Part shown: positions 8,701 to 13,189 of the stretch, in pieces
Layout of the letters: every line of letters starts with the position of its first letter
Numbering within the stretch: position 1 is the first letter of the stretch
Assembly (NCBI GenBank): GCA_002410125.1
Contig: DHQH01000114.1
Coordinates: forward strand, 492 to 17,275
From: Alphaproteobacteria bacterium UBA5343
Lineage (GTDB): Bacteria > Pseudomonadota > Alphaproteobacteria > RF32 > UBA5343
DNA length: 16,784 nucleotides
Direction of reading: 5' to 3'
Translations under genes and position numbers: made by a program
Notes under the pieces: model-generated
What the model was told of the DNA's origin: nothing
The model's database searches: none
The model's input: only the letters and a program-made list of their open reading frames with translations

Positions 8701-8892
8701 AAGGCTCATAGAATTTCTATTGTTGGTCATGATGGTAAGATGATGTTTGATATTTTAATAGGAGATATGGGAGTTGATATTGGCAGGGGTGGAAAAGGTG
8801 CTTATATTAGAAAGAGTGGTGAGTTCCAAACTTGGCTAATTGAAGGGGATTTTAGAGAGGTATCGGCTAATATTGATGATTGGGTTATATAA
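5791..8892 (+). CDS. Fused ABC-2 permease, GldG-like auxiliary domain and shortened DUF4340 region
   Basis: This 1033-residue protein joins three parts that are usually encoded separately or at most as a pair. Residues 1-245 are a six-helix ABC-2 permease (GldF-like; MRLWSEEFKQDTI and LLSLPVKIWQVVVAKY are typical). Residues 255-720 start with a membrane helix (258-276) and continue as the GldG / ABC_transp_aux extracytoplasmic domain (SLSEKSKDIIGNIKNPIEARFYYS). A charged coiled coil (about 735-815) and a helix (819-837) follow. A further helix (853-872) leads into a DUF4340 region (875-1033; DVEVIRI, GWAVKGR, YIRKSGEFQTWLIEGDF). As I recall the family, DUF4340 proteins continue well past the point where this one stops, so the third part looks shortened. 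AGAGGA lies 7 nt before the ATG. It is in an operon with the ATPase upstream and the CDF gene downstream. Confidence 0.9.
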   Translation: MNGNILAIMKNEIRRYFISPLAWVYIVFFVILNGAMTFYFGNFFDKGEANLLSMFAFHPYLYLLLIPAISMRLWSEEFKQDTIVLLLSLPVKIWQVVVAKYLAAVFFCIVSLVLTIPFWISVNLLGNPDNLVIFVGYVASMILGASFLAIGSMCSAMTKNQVVSFVISLFICLVFMLTGFEIVLDVFRNWFGDDVIDVIASFSFYSRFSNMIGGFISLSDFVYFISAILFFLFVNVVLVSLKSFDVSKFVRAKYRGINKLLFFVSVFLLFITVNIISYNQFSAIGVDFTESGKYSLSEKSKDIIGNIKNPIEARFYYSKILGKRNAKYRAYYDKVRFLLNNIASKSKGKFTYKIYDVLPISENEDRAIANAIQPVPMADLSQNAFFGISFSNDLDDKQVIPYLHFDRMSMLEYDVLKAIYLLNGYQKKKIGLVTELPMEQKVDEGSARANWQILDEIAEFYEVVNISKDSKIASDIELLMIVHPEEMGGDLLKEINAYIKNGGKALILSDVAMESTYQFAPVQEKLKASNVNVILNELGIHYLDKFVVGDLDNSIIVDASTNYSSNSVFTNDVLQILFKSNNFNNDDGIFENINNIFVSSIGAFIKTKNLGYEVRPLIASSKNSMIMPSKVVIDGMNPAKILKHFKSQNTEMVTAIRVSGENGMDVIAVGDVDMIYDDFYSDKEMFYGVPYFAQKTDNSFFVMNAIDSLIGIVGMAGARARKIDERAFEIVDKIRIESNQKYKIKEQELIVRLEDSKKKLWQLWNGLGNRTSYNENEKKQISDMKDQILEVRDELRVVKYDLVKDIDKLEAKLKFYNIYLIPILIVLFFLIVMVRRVWLNSQKQMKIVFDKSLTSYVIAIIALIIVAKFSFVAKSGLIIEDYEGKAVFASLMDKINDVEVIRIADSSGKAEIIKTSRGWAVKGREHMRFNVVAFNNFLSEMVNSRYLEKKTNNSKKFGYFNLLSIENNESKAHRISIVGHDGKMMFDILIGDMGVDIGRGGKGAYIRKSGEFQTWLIEGDFREVSANIDDWVI

Positions 8893-8895
8893 AAA

Positions 8896-9804
8896 ATGAA
8901 ATTAAGTAAGAAGAATAAATTAAAGCAACTTGCTAGTTATGCAAGTGTTAGTGTTGCTGTGACTTTGGCTGCGGTTAAGATTGTCGCTGCGATTATGTCT
9001 GGTTCTTTGGCAGTGCTTGCCTCAATGGTTGATAGTTTGGCTGATATTATAGCATCTAGCATTACTTTTATCTCAGTTAAATTTTCAATTAAACCACCAT
9101 CGGATAAATATAGATATGGATATGGAAGAGCTGAGAATTTAAGTGCGATTGGTCAGGGTGTTTTTATTGGTGGAAGTGGACTTTTTATTATATATGGAGT
9201 GATTGATAGATTGGTTAATCCTAGAGCATTTGAAAATTTAGATATTGGGCTATGGGTGATGTTATTTAGTTACTTAATGACATTATTGTTAGTGATATTT
9301 CAGCGATATGTTTATAAAGCAACAGGATCTAAAGCTATTAAGGCTGATAGTGTGAATTATATGGGTGATTTGCTTAATATGAGTGCGGTAGTGTTGGCTT
9401 TGTTGGGAGTTAAGTATTTAGAGTGGCAATGGGCTGATATGGTAACAGCATTATTTGTTGCTGGTTATTTGATAGTTAATGCTTATTCATTAATAAAAGA
9501 TGCGGTTAGAGTATTAATGGATAAAGAGCTTGGTGATGAGGTTAGAGAAGACGTTATAGGGCTTGTTTGTTGTTGTGACTTTGTTAGAGGTGTTCATGAC
9601 TTTAGAAGCCGAAATTTGGGGAATAGTGAATATTTTGAATTCCATTTGGAGTTGGATAAAGATTTATCTTTAGAGCAAGCTCATCTTTATACTCATATGG
9701 TTGAAGATAAGATTAGAGAGCGATATATAAACTCACAAATAATCATTCATCAAGAGCCAGCTGGAATTGATGATGAGAGATTAGATAATATGGTTAAGTC
9801 TTAG
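8896..9804 (+). CDS. Cation diffusion facilitator (FieF/YiiP-like) with altered metal sites
   Basis: This 302-residue inner-membrane antiporter is expected to export divalent metal (Zn2+, Fe2+ or similar) in exchange for protons. It has six helices and a cytosolic C-terminal domain. By alignment with E. coli YiiP, transport site A has D46, D50 and D158, but the expected histidine is N154 (SVNYMGD instead of HYxxD). Site B is replaced (YRYGYGRAE: R73 and Y77 at the two histidine positions). The dimer-domain site C histidines are kept (H234, H250, H263, H285). The start lies only 3 nt after the stop of the fusion gene, in the same frame and without its own ribosome site, so translation is probably coupled. 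Metal specificity cannot be assigned. Confidence 0.92.
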   Translation: MKLSKKNKLKQLASYASVSVAVTLAAVKIVAAIMSGSLAVLASMVDSLADIIASSITFISVKFSIKPPSDKYRYGYGRAENLSAIGQGVFIGGSGLFIIYGVIDRLVNPRAFENLDIGLWVMLFSYLMTLLLVIFQRYVYKATGSKAIKADSVNYMGDLLNMSAVVLALLGVKYLEWQWADMVTALFVAGYLIVNAYSLIKDAVRVLMDKELGDEVREDVIGLVCCCDFVRGVHDFRSRNLGNSEYFEFHLELDKDLSLEQAHLYTHMVEDKIRERYINSQIIIHQEPAGIDDERLDNMVKS

Positions 9805-9820
9805 GTTATTTAAATAACCT
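9803..9820. terminator. Perfect 18-bp palindrome across two convergent stop codons
   Basis: AGGTTATTTAAATAACCT is perfectly self-complementary. It covers the end of the CDF stop (9802-9804) and the last codons and stop of the minus-strand gene (9806-9808). It can fold as a 7-bp hairpin with a TTAA loop in either transcript. No T-run follows on either side, so a bidirectional terminator is only a suggestion. Confidence 0.45.
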
Positions 9821-10588
9821 ATTTAGGTAGATACTGTCGTTTTTCCATTTATCAGTATTGGTTGGAACCCCAAAACCTGTTTCCATAGTGATTGGAAGTC
9901 CTGGTGTTACATATTTTTCTATTAGTTCTTTTAGAGGATAGTTTCCTTGACCAAAATGGAGATGCTCATCATAAGCACCTTTAATTTCTCCATCACAGAT
10001 GTGATACATATTTGGTTTTAACTTGTGAAATTCATATAAAGCTTGAAATGGGGCAATGCCTCTAGCATTAGCAGCAGATATTATATGAGAGAAGTCAAGG
10101 CAAAGCCCGCAACCTGTTTCATCCATTATTTGTTTGATGGTTGAGGAGTTGATACCTTTATTTCTTGCTTCTTTATTATGCATTTCAAAGTAAGGAAGAC
10201 TTTCAATAATTATTCTTTTATCGTTTAGGGTTTTTATATGTTTGATTGCGGATTCAGTTGTGCCTTGTAAATGGGCATGAACGATAATATGTTTTGCATT
10301 TAACATATCTGCAAATTGAATGCTATCTTTGTGTTTTTTTATATTGTCGTCAAATAATTCTATTTTACCAATATCAATGCCTTGCATAATATGTGGGGCA
10401 TGGACAATTACAGGGACATCTTTTAGATGTTTTGCAATTTCTTCTTTGGTGTCTTCAAAAGAATTTGGGAGAGCAAAAAGTTCTACATAGCTGAAATGTC
10501 CTGCATGTAAATTATCCATTGCTGATTTGATGAATTCTTTGTTTTTAATAAAATCTAAAGACCAAAGTTTTAACCCTAAATTAAGCAT
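9806..10588 (-). CDS. TIM-barrel protein of the endonuclease IV / sugar-phosphate isomerase superfamily
   Basis: This 260-residue protein is predicted to be an (alpha/beta)8 barrel. It retains counterparts of the metal ligands of endonuclease IV: H63 (VHAPH), H104 (IIVHAH), E129 (IIIES), D165 and H168 (CGLCLDFSH), H196 (MYHICDG), D207 and H209 (YDEHLHFGQG) and E236 (TMETGFG). The segment around D165 is close to the family signature G-x-C-x-D-T-C-H. It lacks the usual endonuclease IV start motif (GAHVS) and is somewhat short. It could be an abasic-site nuclease relative or, more likely, a sugar-phosphate isomerase/epimerase-like enzyme. Substrate is unknown. It lies 49 nt downstream of the LDH gene on the same strand and probably shares its transcript. 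The start is preceded by a modest AAGAGAT. Confidence 0.8.
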   Translation of the reverse strand: MLNLGLKLWSLDFIKNKEFIKSAMDNLHAGHFSYVELFALPNSFEDTKEEIAKHLKDVPVIVHAPHIMQGIDIGKIELFDDNIKKHKDSIQFADMLNAKHIIVHAHLQGTTESAIKHIKTLNDKRIIIESLPYFEMHNKEARNKGINSSTIKQIMDETGCGLCLDFSHIISAANARGIAPFQALYEFHKLKPNMYHICDGEIKGAYDEHLHFGQGNYPLKELIEKYVTPGLPITMETGFGVPTNTDKWKNDSIYLNRLFK

Positions 10589-10637
10589 ATTTAATTATCT
10601 CTTATTATTGTTGTAATATCGATATTTATAACAGATG

Positions 10638-11576
10638 TTAGATAAATTTCAATGCTTGGTTTTGAGCCTCTGATAAAACTTTGGCGGAGTTAATTAACTC
10701 TTCTATTTCTTGTTTATTTAAGTTAGGTTGAATGACATTATGTACACCTCTTTTACCAATGATAGTTGGCAAAGATAGATAAACATCTTTTATGCCATTT
10801 ATATCCTTATGAAGAGTAGATACGGTTAGAATCGCGTATTCATTTGATGAGATAGCTTGGCAAATTCTAGTAAGTCCACCACCAATACCATAATAAGTAC
10901 TACCCTTGCCTTCAATGATTTTATAAGCAGCGTTTCTAACATTATCGTCAATATCAGATTTAATTTCTTTAGTTATTTCTTTGCTTTGAGTTTTAGCATA
11001 ATCAAAAATCGGAATGCCTGCAGCATCAGAAGACGACCAAGCTAAAACTTCACTATCACCATGTTCACCTAATACATAAGAATGAACTGATTTAGCTGAT
11101 ATTCCTAAATGATAACTAAGTAGAGTTCTAAATCTGGCTGTGTCTAGTATTGTTCCACTACCAATTACTCTTTCTGGTGGGAAGTCAGATAGTTCTGCTG
11201 TTACTCGGGTCATTACATCAACAGGGTTGGTGGCGACTAGAATTATACAGTTTGGGGCATATTTTACGATATTTGAAACAATAGATTTAAATATGAGAGT
11301 ATTTTTTTCTAAAAGGTCTAGTCTGGTCTCGCCTGGTTTTTGATTAGCTCCAGCGGTGATAATTACAACATCTGAGCCCTTCATATCTTCATATTCACCG
11401 GCTTTGATTTTATTGGCATAGGCAAATGGGGTGGCATGTAAAATATCTAATGCTTCTGCTTTAGCTCTTTTTTTGTCAATGTCTATTAAAACGGTTTTTC
11501 TGGCAACACCTCTCATGATGAGAGCATAGGCGGTAGCAGCTCCAACATTTCCTGCTCCGATGATTGAAACTTTCAT
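10638..11576 (-). CDS. ldh: L-lactate dehydrogenase
   Basis: This 312-residue cytosolic enzyme converts pyruvate and NADH to L-lactate and NAD+. Visible features are the dinucleotide-binding GAGNVG (7-12) with D32 as the NAD-ribose acid, the mobile-loop segment GANQKPGETRLDLLEKN with Q79 (the lactate, not malate, specificity residue) and catalytic R85, D145 and substrate-binding R148 in LDTARFR, and catalytic H172 in LGEHGDSE. Q79 rather than Arg argues against malate dehydrogenase. Length is normal for the family. A good AAGGAG (11592-11587 on the minus strand) lies 10 nt before the ATG. It supports fermentative NAD+ regeneration. It is divergent from murQ with 85 nt between start codons. 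Confidence 0.95.
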   Translation of the reverse strand: MKVSIIGAGNVGAATAYALIMRGVARKTVLIDIDKKRAKAEALDILHATPFAYANKIKAGEYEDMKGSDVVIITAGANQKPGETRLDLLEKNTLIFKSIVSNIVKYAPNCIILVATNPVDVMTRVTAELSDFPPERVIGSGTILDTARFRTLLSYHLGISAKSVHSYVLGEHGDSEVLAWSSSDAAGIPIFDYAKTQSKEITKEIKSDIDDNVRNAAYKIIEGKGSTYYGIGGGLTRICQAISSNEYAILTVSTLHKDINGIKDVYLSLPTIIGKRGVHNVIQPNLNKQEIEELINSAKVLSEAQNQALKFI

Positions 11577-11661
11577 ATTAATTTTACTCCTTATTTATTT
11601 TTTCATCATATAGTTAATATCATGATTTAGAACTTCAACGGTTAAAAATGGATTTATTTTA

Positions 11662-12546
11662 ATGAAAAAAATAGCAGATACAGAAAAAAGAAATGAAAAC
11701 ACTAAAAATATTGATTTGATGAGCTCAAAAGAAATAGTTGAGGCGATTAATAGAGAAGACAGAAAAGTGCTTGATGCGGTTAAAGAAGAATCGGAAAATA
11801 TTGCTCGTGCAATTGATGAGGTTGTAAAAAGTTTTAGAAATGGTGGAAGGCTTTTTTATTTTGGGGCTGGTACTAGTGGTCGTTTGGGAGTTTTAGATGC
11901 ATCAGAGTGTCCTCCTACTTTTGGCGTGGATGTTGATATGGTTCACGGTATTATCGCTGGTGGAGATGAAGCTTTAAGATTCTCAATTGAAGGGGCTGAG
12001 GATAGTTATGAGTTAGGTGTAGAAGATTTGCAAAGAGTTGCTGTTAGTGAGAAGGATGTCGTTGTTGGTGTTTCTGCAAGCGGGAATAATCAATATATTT
12101 TAGGAGCGATGATTGAGGCTAAAAAAATTGGAGCAAAAGCTATTGCGGTTTGTTGTAATGAAGAGAGTTTGGTGAAGCTAGTTGCTGATGTTTATATTGG
12201 AGCTGTCGTTGGTGCAGAAGTGGTTACGGGGTCTACTAGGATGAAGGCTGGGACGGCTCAAAAGATGATACTTAATATGTTAACTACTGGGGCGATGATT
12301 AGAATAGGGAAAACCTATGAGAATTTAATGGTAGATGTAACAGCTAGTAATGAAAAATTAAAAAGAAGATGTGTTAGTATTGTATGTGATATTACAGGAG
12401 TGGATGATAGAAAAGCTGAGGAAGTATTGATTAAATGTGATTGGAAGGTGAAGATTGCTGTTGTAATGATTGCAAGAGGTGTGGAAATTAGTGAGGCTGA
12501 GCAATTACTTGAGGGTAATGATGGGGTGTTGAGGAGAATTATATAA
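11662..12546 (+). CDS. murQ: N-acetylmuramic acid 6-phosphate etherase
   Basis: This 294-residue cytosolic SIS-domain enzyme cleaves the lactyl ether of MurNAc-6-phosphate to GlcNAc-6-phosphate and D-lactate in peptidoglycan recycling. It has both family signatures: FGAGTSGRLGVLDASECPPTFG (67-88 region, with catalytic E82 in SECPP) and EVVTGSTRMKAGTAQKMILNM. The second acidic residue E113 and the small C-terminal helical domain (GVEISEAEQLLEGNDGVLRRII) are also present, and the length is normal. No MurNAc PTS permease or AnmK kinase gene is in the window. The ribosome site is poor (GGAT about 8 nt upstream). A four-codon frame ATG..TAA at 11648-11662 ends on the start codon and is probably fortuitous. 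There is no strong terminator directly after the gene. Confidence 0.95.
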   Translation: MKKIADTEKRNENTKNIDLMSSKEIVEAINREDRKVLDAVKEESENIARAIDEVVKSFRNGGRLFYFGAGTSGRLGVLDASECPPTFGVDVDMVHGIIAGGDEALRFSIEGAEDSYELGVEDLQRVAVSEKDVVVGVSASGNNQYILGAMIEAKKIGAKAIAVCCNEESLVKLVADVYIGAVVGAEVVTGSTRMKAGTAQKMILNMLTTGAMIRIGKTYENLMVDVTASNEKLKRRCVSIVCDITGVDDRKAEEVLIKCDWKVKIAVVMIARGVEISEAEQLLEGNDGVLRRII

Positions 12547-12586
12547 GACTTGATTTTAAATATAAAAGGATTAGATAGAGGGTATA

Positions 12587-12614
12587 TTTACGTATACTTA
12601 CTTTTAATTATTAT
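12587..12614 (+). promoter_or_regulatory. Possible promoter of the 6S-like RNA
   Basis: TATTAT (12609-12614) with TTTACG (12587-12592) 16 nt upstream would place a start near 12617-12621, at the base of the predicted closing stem. The -35 match is only moderate. Confidence 0.35.
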
Positions 12615-12616
12615 AT

Positions 12617-12800
12617 TTCCCTGAAGAAGGCTCCTTTTTAAAGTGGTTCTACAAGCCATTCCTTAGTTATATATTCCTAGGAGCTTTCTTCTTCACTTTT
12701 TATTTTTATGTCTCAACTTTCAAAGCCAGATATATAGCAGTCATCGCTACGGTGGTAGATTGTGCCTTTGTTCATGGGGAGCTATGCTCCCCTTTTTTTA
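12617..12800 (+). ncRNA. Candidate 6S-like structured RNA
   Basis: Downstream of murQ, about 175 nt of non-coding sequence can fold into a rod. A closing stem pairs TTCCCTGAAGAAGGC (12617-12631) with 12764-12780, with one mismatch and two bulges. Large internal bubbles follow on both sides (12632-12665 and 12739-12763). A terminal stem pairs GTTATATATT (12666-12675) with GATATATAGC (12729-12738), then GCTTT/AAAGC (12683-12687 with 12722-12726). This closing stem, open bubble and terminal stem, together with the size and the TTCCCTG-type 5' end, match the general plan of bacterial 6S RNA, which binds sigma70 RNA polymerase. A competing helix also exists (12623-12635 with 12679-12694). The usual 6S neighbours zapA and ygfA are absent, so the family call is uncertain. 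That some RNA is made here is more likely. Confidence 0.45.
12776..12799 (+). terminator. Strong rho-independent terminator
   Basis: GGGGAGC (12776-12782) and GCTCCCC (12786-12792) form a perfect 7-bp GC-rich stem with a TAT loop, followed by seven T's (12793-12799). Its left arm overlaps the 3' strand of the 6S-like closing stem, so the two helices compete. Confidence 0.88.
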
Positions 12801-12812
12801 TGTCGATTTTTA

Positions 12813-12841
12813 TTGACTCTTTAAAAACAGTAATATATAAA
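12813..12841 (+). promoter_or_regulatory. Good sigma70-type promoter in the murQ-hppA gap
   Basis: TTGACT (12813-12818) and TATAAA (12836-12841) are separated by 17 nt, each one mismatch from consensus. It lies just after the preceding terminator. The expected start is near 12848. No CDS follows before the next terminator at 13139. Confidence 0.6.
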
Positions 12842-13031
12842 ACTCATCACATTTTATATTATTGATTTTTTTTGCTGTAGAACTAAACTTTAGCAATATA
12901 TTATATCTTCACACTACCTAGTGCAGTTGGATAGATATTGATTTACTTATAATGGTTATTCAATATTTTATGGGAAGAGGGGTAGTGTTATTTTTATTTT
13001 GAGTCTCTATTTTGTGGTTTTGCGACTGTTG

Positions 13032-13050
13032 TGATTTTGATCACTGAAAC
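13032..13050. repeat. Copy 1 of a 19-bp repeat forming a stem-loop
   Basis: It differs from copy 2 (13093-13111) at two positions (consensus TGATTTYGATCACTGARAC). With the preceding G it folds as GTGAT/ATCAC (13031-13035 with 13040-13044), supported by TGTT/AACA outside. Both copies follow a CGACWGTT element (13023-13030 and 13073-13080). As DNA, this copy resembles a CRP/FNR-family palindrome (TGTGA-N6-TCACT). Confidence 0.7.
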
Positions 13051-13092
13051 AATTGATTTTTTCTTTTGTATTCGACAGTTAAGAAATCTCAA

Positions 13093-13111
13093 TGATTTCG
13101 ATCACTGAGAC
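13093..13111. repeat. Copy 2 of the 19-bp repeat
   Basis: It lies 61 bp from copy 1. It forms TGAT/ATCA around a TTCG tetraloop, extended by TCTCA/TGAGA (13087-13091 with 13106-13110) across one mismatch. A T-rich ATTTTTTCTTT follows each copy, so the whole 50-60-base unit looks like an old tandem duplication. Confidence 0.7.
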
Positions 13112-13138
13112 TCTCTTGAAGAAATTTTTTCTTTAAGA

Positions 13139-13163
13139 AAAGGGAGCCAATTCGGCTCCCTTT
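13139..13163. terminator. Bidirectional terminator of hppA and the plus-strand RNA
   Basis: AAAGGGAGCC (13139-13148) and GGCTCCCTTT (13154-13163) form a perfect 10-bp stem with a 5-nt loop, 26 nt past the hppA stop. The A/T arms supply a short T-run on each strand (TTTTCTT on the minus strand, TTTATGTTTTT on the plus). Confidence 0.85.
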
Positions 13164-13189
13164 ATGTTTTTAAATTCAGTTAATTGAAT

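Larger units (their letters stand above)
12848..13171 (+). ncRNA. Candidate structured RNA of unknown family
   Basis: About 320 nt without a credible CDS are bounded by a good promoter upstream and a perfect 10-bp hairpin downstream. The sequence holds several long, mutually compatible helices: TTGCT/AGCAA (12872-12876 with 12892-12896), ACACTACC/GGTAGTGT (12911-12918 with 12981-12988) enclosing AGATATTGA/TCAATATTT (12933-12941 with 12960-12968, one G-U), and GAGTCTC/GAGACTC (13001-13007 with 13107-13113). The last lies around two related stem-loops at 13027-13051 and 13087-13110, although it shares bases with the second of these. I find none of the conserved motifs of RNase P RNA, tmRNA, SRP RNA or tRNA. 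Function is unknown. Very short reading frames inside (14-25 codons) lack ribosome sites. Confidence 0.45.

Noticed and set aside
11648..11662. Four-codon frame whose stop overlaps the murQ start, considered as a leader peptide
   Set aside because: It has no ribosome site or distinctive codons, and such a short overlap is easily fortuitous.
12713..12775. 20-codon minus-strand frame inside the 6S-like region
   Set aside because: It is too short, and its upstream sequence is the terminator hairpin, not a free ribosome site.
12952..13002. 16-codon hydrophobic reading frame in the murQ-hppA gap
   Set aside because: There is no ribosome site, and the codons are part of the paired segments at 12960-12968 and 12981-12988, which fit an RNA structure better.
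13031..13136. Two short frames sharing an I-x-ITET start (GTG at 13031, ATG at 13092), considered as a duplicated small toxin
   Set aside because: The shared residues follow from the 19-bp DNA repeat. No ribosome sites are present, the two frames end differently, and the nucleotide-level hairpins explain the conservation.
12547..13189. Search of the largest gap for tRNA, tmRNA, RNase P RNA, SRP RNA, IS remnants or a CRISPR array
   Set aside because: I found no GTTCGA-type T-loop, no RNase P or SRP core motifs, no regularly spaced repeats and no transposase fragments.
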